A stretch of DNA of 64,000 nt from Paraktedonobacter carboxidivorans. Lineage in GTDB: Bacteria > Chloroflexota > Ktedonobacteria > Ktedonobacterales > Ktedonobacteraceae. Under the pieces are notes generated by a model, which saw only the letters and a list, made by a program, of their open reading frames with translations, made no database searches and was not told where the DNA came from. Made by a program: the position numbers and the translations under genes. Positions 45,383 through 55,543 of the stretch are shown here, one piece after another; positions within the stretch are counted from its first letter, which is position 1; each line of letters starts with the position of its first letter. The stretch is taken from contig JBEVTI010000002.1 in the NCBI GenBank assembly GCA_041156125.1, positions 62,001 to 126,000 of the forward strand, read 5' to 3'.

Positions 45383-47203
45383 TCAACGACAGGGATTGGA
45401 AGCGCTATCTGTGTTGCTTGTTGGACAACTCCTCACGGTAAAAGTCAGGGACGAGGCAGCAGGATGTGGAAGCAGCGCATAGTAGTAATGCCGGGCGGGG
45501 GAGGGATATGGTACAACAGGCGTGCTGTTCGTATCCTCTCCAGTAATCAGCAAAAGACTGCTACTGGCATACAGGTCTGTCCGCGGAGGCGAACTGACAT
45601 AAAGATCGTGGATAGAGCCATTGATTACCTGGAGCGGCCAGTGAGGAACGGTAACAGATTCACTGTTCGCCTGGGACAACCAGGCATAATAGACCAGCCC
45701 GGCGGGCACGGGCGCTACCTTGCTCAGGTCAATCTGCAATTCATCGTAGGTACCTGAGACAGTGGATGCGCTGCTTAAAAAACGCATCGTCCCAGCGGCA
45801 CCGCCATTGGTTGTTACAGTGGGCGTAGCAGAAGAAAAAAGGCGTGGTCCCAGGATGGTCGCGCCAAGCCCTAAGAGCAAGACGCCAGCACAGACCAGGC
45901 TCATCACTACCAGCAATTTCCGCGACAAAAAGCCGCCGGCTTTACGAGCACCTGGCGTGACCGGAGGGGATAACGTGACCGAGTCGAGCGGGATCTGCGC
46001 GTGCATAGGTGATGAGTTGCCTGCAGGACGCTGAACGGGTCCCGCGGGGGCGTACTGCGTCTGCCCATGTGGCATGGGTGAAGTATGAGACGCGGGCGTC
46101 AGGCGTGTCACTTCATCTGCGGTCGGAGTCACCCTGTTCACCTCGCCTGTGGATGAATTAAACTGTACAGGCAGATTTAGCTGGCTACCAGGCATAGGCG
46201 TAAAGGGCGCAGGCAACACGGACGGATGTAGTGCTGAAAAGCCAGAGCCCATGCTCACCTGAGGCTGCAAGGGATTATAGGCTGGCGCGTCCTGATACTC
46301 TCCAGTCCTCCCTAGCACCGCGGGCACAGGTAAGTTAAACGCGCGGGCCAGCGCGATAGTCATAGCCGTGGCGCTGGAATAGCGCTCGTTTGGATTTTTG
46401 GCGATACTCTGCAGCACAACAGCGGAAAGCGCTGGTGAAACAAGAGGATTGATAAGCGCAGGCGCGGGCGGCTGTTCGTCAACATGTTGCAGCATAACGG
46501 CCAGAGGATTATCTCCGCGAAAAGGCGTAACGCCAGTGAGTACCTCATAAAGAATAATCCCCAGAGAGTAGAGATCGGAACGGGCATCCACAGGATGACT
46601 TTGAGCTTGCTCAGGTGAAATGTAAAGCGGCGTTCCTACAAAGCCAGTCACAGTAGAACCGCCACCCTGCCAGCGCGCAATGCCAAAATCAGTCAAGATT
46701 GGCTCTCCTAGAGAGCGTGTAGTCGAGAGTGTCGGGTCCAGCAAAATGTTCGCTGGCTTGATATCGCGATGGATCATTCCCTGTTTATGAGCATAATCCA
46801 GTGCCAGGCTAATCGCAGCAAAGAGATCCACAATCTCGTTAGCTGGCCAGAAAATCCCTTTGCGCACCGTCCCACGGATCGCAGTGGCCAGAGTACCACC
46901 CTCGATATAATCCATCACCATATATGCCTGGGAGTTTTCGTTATGCGCGTCAGTAAGCTGAAAATCGTGAATCTGTACAATATTTGGGTGACGTAGCGCG
47001 GCAACCAGGCGTGCTTCGCGCATAAAATACGCGATAAAATCAGGGTCGGTCTGCAGATCGGTCAGCAATAGCTTGATAGCTACATAGCGCTGAAGTTGTG
47101 TATCGCGAGCTTTCCATACTTCGCCCATCCCACCATGTCCCAGACGCTCTAATAGTTCATATTTGCCAAGTCGTTCTCGTTTACTTGTCGGTTTTCGCTC
47201 CAT
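45383..47203 (-). CDS. Transmembrane serine/threonine protein kinase (kinase 1 of a tandem trio)
   Basis: The 606-residue protein has an N-terminal kinase domain (1-275): the glycine loop LGHGGMGEVWKA, VAIK, the catalytic loop HRDIKPANILLD near residue 143 and LTDFGIAR, all canonical. A Pro/Thr-rich linker, a TM helix at about 424-448 and an extracytoplasmic beta-rich domain follow. That domain has the form YYAWLSQANSES...ASSSLLLITGEDTNS, close to the RskA/anti-sigma-K ectodomain. It resembles those of the next two kinases. The kinase phosphorylates unknown cytoplasmic targets in response to an envelope signal. AAGGGGA precedes ATG 47203. It is the last gene of the trio, all leftward. Confidence 0.92.
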   Translation of the reverse strand: MERKPTSKRERLGKYELLERLGHGGMGEVWKARDTQLQRYVAIKLLLTDLQTDPDFIAYFMREARLVAALRHPNIVQIHDFQLTDAHNENSQAYMVMDYIEGGTLATAIRGTVRKGIFWPANEIVDLFAAISLALDYAHKQGMIHRDIKPANILLDPTLSTTRSLGEPILTDFGIARWQGGGSTVTGFVGTPLYISPEQAQSHPVDARSDLYSLGIILYEVLTGVTPFRGDNPLAVMLQHVDEQPPAPALINPLVSPALSAVVLQSIAKNPNERYSSATAMTIALARAFNLPVPAVLGRTGEYQDAPAYNPLQPQVSMGSGFSALHPSVLPAPFTPMPGSQLNLPVQFNSSTGEVNRVTPTADEVTRLTPASHTSPMPHGQTQYAPAGPVQRPAGNSSPMHAQIPLDSVTLSPPVTPGARKAGGFLSRKLLVVMSLVCAGVLLLGLGATILGPRLFSSATPTVTTNGGAAGTMRFLSSASTVSGTYDELQIDLSKVAPVPAGLVYYAWLSQANSESVTVPHWPLQVINGSIHDLYVSSPPRTDLYASSSLLLITGEDTNSTPVVPYPSPARHYYYALLPHPAASSLTFTVRSCPTSNTDSASNPCR

Positions 47204-47269
47204 TGACGATAGTTCCCCTTATGATTAGCCAGTTCCAGAACACTATTTAGAGGCCGCGAACGCGCGGCA

Positions 47270-47308
47270 GCGCTACATTCCTACCCAATATATGCTGGAA
47301 TGTAGCGC
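47270..47308. terminator. 12-bp perfect stem between kinase genes 1 and 2
   Basis: GCGCTACATTCC (47270-47281) and its complement (47297-47308) are separated by 15 nt, with T6 within 6 bp on the plus side. It lies between the stop of kinase 2 and the start of kinase 1, so it would reduce or separate their transcription. Read on the minus strand the stem lacks a 3' T-run, so an attenuator or boundary is equally possible. Confidence 0.5.
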
Positions 47309-47362
47309 CTATTTTTTATGTCTATCCTCCCACCCACTCTCTTTTTCCACCCGTATCTCTTT

Positions 47363-50056
47363 TTAGATATTTTGTGGGAGATTTGCCGTTATCGTCAAGG
47401 CCGCGAGCTTCTGGACATCATAGTGAACCTGCAGCACGGAGAGTATGATCCGATCCGTCTTTGGGTCAAGTTGGCCGACGTACGCATAAGTGGCATACTG
47501 AAGCATGTTATCCAGCATAGTTAGCGTAGATGCCTGGGATAGTTGCGCGCTATTCATAGCGACAAGTTGCTTCGCGTAGGTTCGCACCTGCTGCAACCAG
47601 CTTCTTGCGTTATTTAGCGCCTCGATCATCTGTGTACTAAGCGCGCGCATCTCCGGCGTCGCATCTGGGGCCTGGACTACACCATTGAGATGCAGGGCCA
47701 GGTGATCTACATAGCCTGGCGGGTTATTATCCAGATCGGTTCCCTTCTGCTGCGCCGTAGTAACTGAGAGTAACGCGACCTTTGAGGCCGGATCTGGATT
47801 GCTCATACCCCCTGGTATATCAATCGCAACATTAGGAGAGCCATCCAGATAGGATAGGATCGAACTGAACAGGCCGCGCATTAAGCCAGCATTGAGGCCC
47901 GCAGCACTATAATCGTCGCGCGCGCTGACAGACCATTCCATTACCTTCTCAGTATTCCTAAAAAGCCAGACATCCAGCCCACCTGGCAAGCCCAGCACTG
48001 CCACCTTTGTCTCTTTATAAAAAAGGTGACGAATATGATCCAGAGCGCTCAAAGCAGGAGTGCCATACGGTGTCTGTGGAATTTCCGCGTAATAGCGCCA
48101 CGTGCTCGGATTGGCAGCCGGTCCCAATTGCTGGCCACCAGTGCTCTCTTCAGTAATCAACAAACGGCTGGTCAGAGAGAGCAGATTATCGTGAGCAGAG
48201 GTACCTGGATAAAGATAATTGATACTTCCATTGCTAAACGGTAGCGGGCCAATCTTCAAGGGAGTGGCAAACAGTGGCTTAGGCTCCAGCGGTACTATCT
48301 CAGCTTGCGGATGGCGATCTGCGAGCAACCAGGCATAATATCCTTGTCCCGGCTGAGGAGTTGGCAGGTTATGCAAAGAAAACTCTACTTTATCGGCGAT
48401 ACCTTGAGCGGAATTAGGGTCAAACTGCCCACTACTGACAAAGAAAACCTGACCGCTACCGCTCACAACTGGCGTATTATGGTGGAAAAACAGGAAATAC
48501 GATCCCAGGCCCCCGCCCAGCAACAGGCACAGTAAAAGCGCAACCAGTCCAATATAGAGGCCCCTTCGTCTTCCTCCGCCTCCGCCTCCACCGGGTAAAG
48601 ATGTGGGTGGCACAGGCGGTACTGGAGCCTGGACTGGCGGAGCAGCGTAGGCCAGCATTGCCCCAGATGGCGGGCCAGCGACAAGGGGCGTCGCTGTCGG
48701 CCTGGTCGCAGCACTCATCAGCGGCGCCTGACCTGGAAATTGAGCAAACGGGGCAGCCGGCGTCTGACTGGCAACGGTGGGCAAAGGTGCTGAACCGGGC
48801 GCATCAGACCAGGAAGGCGGATTCGACAACCAGAGCGCAGGGGTTACTGGCGCTGGTATCGTTGGCCCTGAGTTGTTCGCACCAGAAGCACTATTGGCAA
48901 TGGGGAAGGGTCTTTGAATCGTCGCGTCCGCTGCATCTGGCTCGGGATTATTGCTACTAGCAGCAGCCTGAGATGGAGTACCGCTCACACTGGCCCCTCC
49001 AGGAATCATTTGCGCGGCACCAGAGATTGGTCCGACAGGAGTCGCGAAAAAAGCCGGAGCGCCCGAAGATGGCACCCGGATAGCAGTGCCATCCACACCA
49101 GACTGAGAAGCACCCGAGCTCATATAGGTAGGCATATCACGCACATCTGATGAGAAAGCTGGTTGGGCAAGACTCTCGGGCAACGGCACATTTAGCGCCT
49201 CAGCAATCGCCGCAGCCATCGTCACAGCGCGCGAGAAACGCGCATTGGGATCTTTCGCCAGAGAGGTCATAATTACCATTGTCAACGCCGGGGGAATATT
49301 TGGATTGAGCAGCACTGGCGCTGTTGGAGTAGCGAAAAGGTGCTGCGCTAGCACAGCAGTTGGAGTATCAGCGCGGAAAGGCGCTACACCAGTGACCAGT
49401 TCGTAGAGGATCACTCCCAGCGAATAAAGATCGCTGCGTTCATTGCCTGGATAACCACGCGCCTGCTCTGGTGATGTATATAAGGGTGTCCCCATTTGCG
49501 TGCCAGTCAACGTCACTGCGGTCACCCCCAGAAGCTTGGCCAGCCCGAAATCCGTCAGAATCGGCTCGCCCATGTGGTTACGCGAACGATTGTGCTGGTC
49601 TAGCAAAATGTTCGCTGGCTTGATATCGCGATGGATCATGCCCTTCTGGTGAGCATAGTCAACGGCCACGCTGATCGAAGCAAAGAGGTTGACTACCTCG
49701 ATGGGCGAAGGAATCTTGCCCTGAGCCGAGGTACTGGCGATATAGTCAGCCAGCGTCTGACCTTCGATATAGGACATAACCATATAGAAAATTGGGCTAC
49801 TCTCACCAGTTTGCTCAATCTGAAAGTCATGGATCTGCACAATATTCGGATGATGCAGGGAAGCAATCACCTGCGCCTCACGTTGAAAACGCGCAACAAA
49901 ATTAGCATCCGCCTGGAGATTGTTATGCAACAACTTGATGGCTACGAAGCGTTGTAGTTGAGTATCAAGGGCCTTCCAGACCTCCGCCATACCACCACGA
50001 CCCAGTCGCTCCTTTAATTCGTATTTGCCAAGCCTCTTGGGCGGCTCTGTACTCAT
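47363..50056 (-). CDS. Transmembrane serine/threonine protein kinase (kinase 2)
   Basis: The 897-residue protein has a canonical kinase domain (VAIKLLHNNL, HRDIKPANILLD, LTDFGLAK), a 220-residue Pro/Ala-rich linker and a TM helix at about 500-522. Two extracytoplasmic parts follow: the RskA-like YYAWLLADRHPQ fold, then a helical C-terminal domain with HIRHLFYKETKVAVLG and GGLDVWLFRNTEKVMEWSV. Kinase 3 shares the second part. GAGGAG lies 5 nt before ATG 50056. It lies between the other two paralogues, probably from duplication. Confidence 0.92.
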   Translation of the reverse strand: MSTEPPKRLGKYELKERLGRGGMAEVWKALDTQLQRFVAIKLLHNNLQADANFVARFQREAQVIASLHHPNIVQIHDFQIEQTGESSPIFYMVMSYIEGQTLADYIASTSAQGKIPSPIEVVNLFASISVAVDYAHQKGMIHRDIKPANILLDQHNRSRNHMGEPILTDFGLAKLLGVTAVTLTGTQMGTPLYTSPEQARGYPGNERSDLYSLGVILYELVTGVAPFRADTPTAVLAQHLFATPTAPVLLNPNIPPALTMVIMTSLAKDPNARFSRAVTMAAAIAEALNVPLPESLAQPAFSSDVRDMPTYMSSGASQSGVDGTAIRVPSSGAPAFFATPVGPISGAAQMIPGGASVSGTPSQAAASSNNPEPDAADATIQRPFPIANSASGANNSGPTIPAPVTPALWLSNPPSWSDAPGSAPLPTVASQTPAAPFAQFPGQAPLMSAATRPTATPLVAGPPSGAMLAYAAPPVQAPVPPVPPTSLPGGGGGGGRRRGLYIGLVALLLCLLLGGGLGSYFLFFHHNTPVVSGSGQVFFVSSGQFDPNSAQGIADKVEFSLHNLPTPQPGQGYYAWLLADRHPQAEIVPLEPKPLFATPLKIGPLPFSNGSINYLYPGTSAHDNLLSLTSRLLITEESTGGQQLGPAANPSTWRYYAEIPQTPYGTPALSALDHIRHLFYKETKVAVLGLPGGLDVWLFRNTEKVMEWSVSARDDYSAAGLNAGLMRGLFSSILSYLDGSPNVAIDIPGGMSNPDPASKVALLSVTTAQQKGTDLDNNPPGYVDHLALHLNGVVQAPDATPEMRALSTQMIEALNNARSWLQQVRTYAKQLVAMNSAQLSQASTLTMLDNMLQYATYAYVGQLDPKTDRIILSVLQVHYDVQKLAALTITANLPQNI

Positions 50057-50120
50057 TGCATCTCCTCTTTTCCGTAGTGCATTCTCACTTGACCACTGTG
50101 GATTGCGTAAGCCAGGCTAC

Positions 50121-52589
50121 TTAGACCAGAGCCGGGCAGGGATTGCTCACTCCACAAGCGCGCACATCAAATGTCGCCAGGCTTTGAATTGCATAATGGA
50201 CCTGGATCACTCCATCCGTGATCTGCCCCTGAGGGTCCACCTGGCCGACAAGCGCTTGATTAGCCAGCACCGCCATCTCATTTAGCAAACTCAACCCCTG
50301 GCTGCTGGCCAGTTGCGCGTCACTCATATGGAACAGGGTCAGAGCATCGGTGCGAATAGTATGATCCCACGCATCGACGGCGTTCAGGCCCTGATCAATT
50401 TCAAGCGCGAGCGCCTTTTGCGTAGGAGATGACTCTGGCAACGTCGCTACTTCGTGAAGATGCTTCTCAATGTGATAGAGGTAACCAGGTGGGTTCTGAT
50501 TGACTGTATCAAAGGTTAGCATCCCAATCTTGGCAACCTGCGAGTCCACCAGCAAGCTCTGTCCCGGCAAATCGTTCTGGAGCTGAGTATAGGTATCTCC
50601 ATCGAGATAATCGAGGACGCGGACAAGTTGGCGCCGTAAAAAGAACAGATTGCGCGTAGCCGGGAGGTCTGCGTCTCTGGCGCTACCTGCCCATTCGAGA
50701 ATCTTCTGCGTATTACGATAAAGCCAGATATCCAGGCCACCAGTCAGCCCTGCTGCCGCCACTTTGGGATCATTGGCAAGCAAGTGACGAATATGATCAT
50801 ACAGACTAAACTTCTCTGTGCCAAAGGGGTGTGGCACCTCAGAAAATCCGGCATAGTAGACCAGCGAAGCAGGATCTGGATTTAACGGCGGGGTACCAAT
50901 ATCTCCTTCGGTAACCAGAAAACGGCTGTTGGTGGCCAGCAGATCCGAGTGCTGGGCATCGCCTGTATAAGCAAGGGTCAGAGTTCCATTAGTGACAGCC
51001 AGCGGGCCTGTGATGTTCAAGGGAATGGGCAACCATGCTTGATTTTTCGCATTGAGCAACCAGGCATAGTATCCTTTGCCTGGCGGAAGCTGAGGAACAT
51101 TTTCGAGTCTGATCTCCAGTTCATCGGTAATACCTTGCACTGTCGCGCTATCCGGGTTTGAACTCAACAGGCCGCTACTCACAAAATAGGCATGCCCGAT
51201 GATCGATGAAGTTGCCGCAGGTGAAGACGTGTTAGGGCGACCAGCCACAAAGTAAACACCCAGAGCTGAACCTACTACCAGGAGAACCAGCAGTACTACA
51301 AGAGCCGTCCACAAAGTACGCCGCCGGGAGACGCGCGGTGGCGGAGCCTGGGGTGGAGATAAAACAGGCGGTGCCAGTACGCTGGTTCCAGTGGAAAAGA
51401 CCTGACCGGGCGCGAAGGCCCTTGGCATAGGCGTGAATGGGCCACTTGGCGCGGGCGAAATGCCCGACTGCGAATTACCCAACGGAGCGGAAGAAAGGGC
51501 CTGCGAGTAACCTGGTAGCGGTGAAAAGTTTACATCGCTGATACCGTGCAACGAAGTTGGCAACAAGGCAGCAGGCGACATACCAGCTGGCGGGGTCAAG
51601 TGCGTGGGATGTCCGGCGGAACTCAAAATGGTTGGCATATTAGCGTTCGCTGGCTGTTCAAACGGCGCGGCCCTCATAGGAACAGGTATCTGCGGATTTG
51701 CTTGGCCAGGCTGAGCTATCGACTGTTCTAGCTCTGTCATGAGAGCAGCAATATTTGGAAAACGCAGGGCCGGATCTTTCGCAATGCAGCGCATGATAAC
51801 TGTTACAAGCGCGGGCGGAATATTAGGATTGATCAGCACAGGTGATGCAGGAATGGTATTGATATGCTGCATCATAATCGTCGCTGGATTATTGCCTGGG
51901 AAAGGTGGCGTGCCAGCGCAAATTTCGTAGAGGATCACACCAAGCGAGTAGACATCACTGCGCACGTCTCCCGGTGTACCCATGATCTGCTCGGGCGAGG
52001 TATATAATGGCGTTCCCAGCCACCAGCTGCTGGTGTGACCCGCAGCTGTCGCTAGCAGTTTAGCCATACCGAAATCGGCTACAATCGGTTCACCCATGTG
52101 ATTACGGATGGTATTACGCCGATCGAGCAAAACGTTCGCGGGCTTGAGTTGACCATGAACCACGCCATGCTGATGAGCGTAATCCAGCGCCGCGCCAATG
52201 GATGTGAAAAGACGTATCACTTCGGACGCAGGCAAAAACTTTCCCTGGCGTGACGTATTGCGAATATAATCGCTCAACGTTCCACCATCCACATAATCCA
52301 TCACTACACTGGCGGTTGTATTGCCTGTCCCAGGTGGCTGCGAGATAAAAAAATCTTGATACTGGACAATGTTCGGATGACGCAATGAGGCAATGGTCTG
52401 CGCTTCACGCTGAAAACGGGTCGCGAAGTCGGGGTCCACCCGCAAATTGGCGTGCAAGAACTTGATCGCCACATACTGGCGGGTCTGGATATCAAAAGCT
52501 TTCCAAACCTCGGCCATACCTCCCTGACCCAGAAGTTCTTGTAACTCATAGCGTCCCGTATAACCTGGATTTGTATTCATAACGACCAC
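50121..52589 (-). CDS. Transmembrane kinase-like protein with degenerate catalytic loop (kinase 3, probable pseudokinase)
   Basis: The 822-residue protein has the layout of kinase 2: a kinase domain, linker, TM at about 424-446, RskA-like YYAWLLNAKNQA and the C-terminal HIRHLLANDPKVAAAG domain. The ATP-binding parts are intact (LLGQGGMAEVWKA, VAIKFLHANL, VADFGMAK). But the catalytic loop reads VHGQLKPANVLLD: His145-Gly146-Gln147 in place of HRD (52149-52157), so the base Asp is gone. That predicts no or little phosphotransfer. ATP binding and protein scaffolding may remain. Start is GTG 52589 or ATG 52580; AAAGG favours the GTG. Confidence 0.88.
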   Translation of the reverse strand: MVVMNTNPGYTGRYELQELLGQGGMAEVWKAFDIQTRQYVAIKFLHANLRVDPDFATRFQREAQTIASLRHPNIVQYQDFFISQPPGTGNTTASVVMDYVDGGTLSDYIRNTSRQGKFLPASEVIRLFTSIGAALDYAHQHGVVHGQLKPANVLLDRRNTIRNHMGEPIVADFGMAKLLATAAGHTSSWWLGTPLYTSPEQIMGTPGDVRSDVYSLGVILYEICAGTPPFPGNNPATIMMQHINTIPASPVLINPNIPPALVTVIMRCIAKDPALRFPNIAALMTELEQSIAQPGQANPQIPVPMRAAPFEQPANANMPTILSSAGHPTHLTPPAGMSPAALLPTSLHGISDVNFSPLPGYSQALSSAPLGNSQSGISPAPSGPFTPMPRAFAPGQVFSTGTSVLAPPVLSPPQAPPPRVSRRRTLWTALVVLLVLLVVGSALGVYFVAGRPNTSSPAATSSIIGHAYFVSSGLLSSNPDSATVQGITDELEIRLENVPQLPPGKGYYAWLLNAKNQAWLPIPLNITGPLAVTNGTLTLAYTGDAQHSDLLATNSRFLVTEGDIGTPPLNPDPASLVYYAGFSEVPHPFGTEKFSLYDHIRHLLANDPKVAAAGLTGGLDIWLYRNTQKILEWAGSARDADLPATRNLFFLRRQLVRVLDYLDGDTYTQLQNDLPGQSLLVDSQVAKIGMLTFDTVNQNPPGYLYHIEKHLHEVATLPESSPTQKALALEIDQGLNAVDAWDHTIRTDALTLFHMSDAQLASSQGLSLLNEMAVLANQALVGQVDPQGQITDGVIQVHYAIQSLATFDVRACGVSNPCPALV

Positions 52590-52867
52590 TCGCGCCTTTC
52601 TCTGAGTGCCTCAACGAACGATGCAATCATACACACATTCCCCTCTATTTAAAGGTAACGCAGCCCTGCATCATTTTTTGGCTACGAAACTTTCCAGTCG
52701 CTAGCTATTCGATCGGCCTTATCAATTCCGCTTCTCTGACTGATACTCATCTTCTAAAAAGCACTGCCACCGATAGACTCAACCTCATTATTCAATAGAT
52801 GCCAATGATTGTCAATAGATTTCTGTTCTGTATTTATTTATTATTACGCTAAATTACAGTTTACCTG

Positions 52868-54097
52868 CTATTTAGCAGCGTTTCCTTTAGAAGAGCCTCG
52901 CGCTTTCTGGTGTTTGATAAACCAGAAAATGCCGCTTGCTATGCCAAGTAACATCAGCACCACAATCAGGAAGCCGACGAAAAGCACAACTGGCGAAAAT
53001 GGCGCCTGGACCACCGAGGGCGGGACATTCGGCGGCGGATACACGCCAGCGATGATGAAGCGCGGGCTGCCACCAACAGCAATAGTGTTAATTAGCTTTT
53101 GCCCAGGAATATCCAACATCGCTACCTGACCACTGGCAAGCGCGACAAAACCAAGTTGTCCATCATTAGTAACTGCGACTGCCTGGGGAGAAGCGGGCAT
53201 AGGCCACGTATAGGACGGTTCACGCGGCAAGCTAGCCATACCAGCCAGAACGGGTGTGAGCACATCCACTTGTCGTAGGCGCTGATCTGGCACATAAATA
53301 TCCCCGGTGACTGCGTCATAGTCCATTGATCCAAAAGCACCACCGCTCAGGAGGGTCCCAATGGTCCGATGCGTTACCATATCCAGCGCGATCACGCTGC
53401 CCTGGCGCGTAGCTACATAAGCGGTCAGAGTGCCTGGCAGACTGAGAAATTGCGGATCGCCAGCGACTGCGATGCTATCCTGAAGCTGTCCCTGGTCATC
53501 TAGAATACTGACTGCATTCGGGCCAGCAAGCCATAGCTGTGTGCTTGGGGTATTATCTCCAGCCACGTTTGCTAAAGTCGCGGCGAGCCAGTGAACTGGC
53601 TCAGGCACCTGGAACGAGCGCTCCTGGGTGCATGTTTGAGCATTGAGTACCAGAAGGGTTGTTTCGTCCAGACCCGCGACATAGAGAGCCGTCGAGTCTA
53701 CACTTAAAGCCAGCAGAGCCGGATGGCCTGGAAAGTCTGCGTTACAAATCACCTGCCCGGTTTTCGTTGCCAGTGCGACGATGCTTCCCACCCCAGGCCG
53801 GGTAATATACAGAATACTCCCGTCCGGGCTTAACAAAAGCATATTTGGGCTGCCCGCGACCGCAAAACTGCGTGCAATATGCTGCTGAGCGATATCAATC
53901 ACGCCAACTCCCTGCTGTGCTCCAGCTATATACGCCAGATTAGGAGCTCCTCCATCCGCATAAGCTGTTGCCGGTACAAACGGAACAAGCAGGGTCCACC
54001 CTAAAAGAAACAAGCCAATAGCCCTTACACCAGTCTGGAAAAAGCCTCCTGGCTCCCAATGTCTCAAAACGTGGTTCTGCCTTTCTTGTAGGTGCAT
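52868..54097 (-). CDS. YncE-like beta-propeller protein anchored in the membrane
   Basis: The 409-residue protein has an N-terminal signal/TM stretch (GLFLLGWTLLVPFVPATAYADG) and a C-terminal TM helix (VVLFVGFLIVVLMLLGIASG) with a basic tail, so the middle faces outward. That middle is a YVTN/YncE-type propeller: SPDGSILYITRPG, SVDSTALYVAG, and AYVATRQGSVIALDMV. The function of this family is mostly unknown; many are surface proteins. It follows the kinase trio in the same orientation, with a gap of about 280 bp that holds no gene I can see. Confidence 0.8.
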   Translation of the reverse strand: MHLQERQNHVLRHWEPGGFFQTGVRAIGLFLLGWTLLVPFVPATAYADGGAPNLAYIAGAQQGVGVIDIAQQHIARSFAVAGSPNMLLLSPDGSILYITRPGVGSIVALATKTGQVICNADFPGHPALLALSVDSTALYVAGLDETTLLVLNAQTCTQERSFQVPEPVHWLAATLANVAGDNTPSTQLWLAGPNAVSILDDQGQLQDSIAVAGDPQFLSLPGTLTAYVATRQGSVIALDMVTHRTIGTLLSGGAFGSMDYDAVTGDIYVPDQRLRQVDVLTPVLAGMASLPREPSYTWPMPASPQAVAVTNDGQLGFVALASGQVAMLDIPGQKLINTIAVGGSPRFIIAGVYPPPNVPPSVVQAPFSPVVLFVGFLIVVLMLLGIASGIFWFIKHQKARGSSKGNAAK

Positions 54098-54253
54098 CCG
54101 CTACATCTACTCCTAGTATACGATAAAAGCCATTAGTCTATCATAAACAAAATGAATGATCTCTAGGCCGGACGCCCTCGGAAGCGCTATCACTCACCCC
54201 GCTTTTTCGGTATGAGAAACTAAAACAGCGCGGCTTATATGCCTGAGCAAGGA

Positions 54254-55543
54254 TCAGAGATTGGCTTTGTGCCCCTGGACCCAGGTACCGACAATGACCT
54301 CGGAGGATGCCCCAAAGAAAAGGCCATCCAACCAATCCTCAGCCGTCCAACCAGCCAGCGTGGGATGGTTGAGGTTGATAGCGACCAGGTCCGCGGACTG
54401 CCCAACAGCTATCTCACCAGAAGCGAGGCCCAGCGCGCGCGCGCCAGCAGTGGTTCCCATAGTCAACAGCAGCGATCCAGGTGAAGCCATTGCATCAGCA
54501 ACCAGGATACGACGGCGCTGGTAGCGCATACGCGCGCTATATTCGGCCCAGCGCAATTCCTCGCACGGGTCCAGGCGCGTATTACTATCGGCGCCAATGG
54601 CCAGCGGAATACCAGCCGCTAGCAGTTCAGCGTAGGGCGCGATGCCATCGCCAAGATCTCCTTCCGTCGTAGGACACACACAGACTGTGCTACCAGCATT
54701 GGCCAGCAACTCAATCTCGCGCGCGCTCACGTGAGTAGCATGGATAATCGTGGTGTGCCCGTCTAACGCTCCAAAGCGCTCTAGCAACTCGATAGGGGTA
54801 CAGCCATAGGCAGCCTGAGTCTGCTCAACTTCGGCCCGTTGTTCACCAGCATGAATGTGCAGGGGCAACTGATGCACGCGACTATACTCAACAATGGCGT
54901 GGAACCAGCTAGCAGGCACAGCGCGCACTGAATGGGGCGCCAGACCAACCAACACTCCAGCAGTCAGTAGGGCCTCCACACGCTCTAAATAGGCCTCAAC
55001 TGTAGCATCGCAAAAGCGCAACTGGCTCTCTTCTGGCGGTTGGTCAAAACCATTCTGCGCGTAGGCTGTCATCAATAATACCACGCGCAGACCGGCTTCA
55101 CGTCCAGCCTGGAGGATTGCCTCGGACATGGCGTTAGGTCTGGCATATGGCTGACCATCTGGCTGATGATGAACATAGTGAAACTCGCCTACAGTTGTAT
55201 AACCCGCGGCCAGCATCTCGCGATACGTACGTAGCGCGCCAGCATAAAGCCGATCGGGATCAAGTCGCGCCGCTTCCGCGTACATCGCGCGCCGCCAGGT
55301 CCAGAATGTATCTCGCTCCGAGATAGGCCGCTGAGTGTGCCCGCGCAAGGCCCGCTGAAAGACATGGCTATGAGCATTCACAAATCCTGGCAATAACGCT
55401 ATACCAGGCAAAGGATCGGTGATCAACTGATCCGCCGCACGCGGCTCAATCCCACTAATCAAGCCATTATCTGAGATAGCCACAACCATCTCTGCCTGGA
55501 GACCGGCAGGAGTATAGACATAATCCGGTGCAAGATATTTCAT
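54254..55543 (-). CDS. hutF: Formimidoylglutamate deiminase
   Basis: Start at ATG 55543 gives a 429-residue amidohydrolase of HutF type. Matching stretches are GFVNAHSHVFQRALRGHTQ (metal His residues), FWTWRRAMYAEAARL, GYTTVGEFHYVHH, HIHAGEQ and the HutF signature CPTTEGDLGDGI with GADSNTRLDPCEE. It deaminates N-formimidoyl-glutamate in the alternative histidine catabolism route, with HutG acting next. No other hut gene is close. Upstream TTG 55579 is in frame but would extend into poorly matching sequence. Confidence 0.88.
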   Translation of the reverse strand: MKYLAPDYVYTPAGLQAEMVVAISDNGLISGIEPRAADQLITDPLPGIALLPGFVNAHSHVFQRALRGHTQRPISERDTFWTWRRAMYAEAARLDPDRLYAGALRTYREMLAAGYTTVGEFHYVHHQPDGQPYARPNAMSEAILQAGREAGLRVVLLMTAYAQNGFDQPPEESQLRFCDATVEAYLERVEALLTAGVLVGLAPHSVRAVPASWFHAIVEYSRVHQLPLHIHAGEQRAEVEQTQAAYGCTPIELLERFGALDGHTTIIHATHVSAREIELLANAGSTVCVCPTTEGDLGDGIAPYAELLAAGIPLAIGADSNTRLDPCEELRWAEYSARMRYQRRRILVADAMASPGSLLLTMGTTAGARALGLASGEIAVGQSADLVAINLNHPTLAGWTAEDWLDGLFFGASSEVIVGTWVQGHKANL

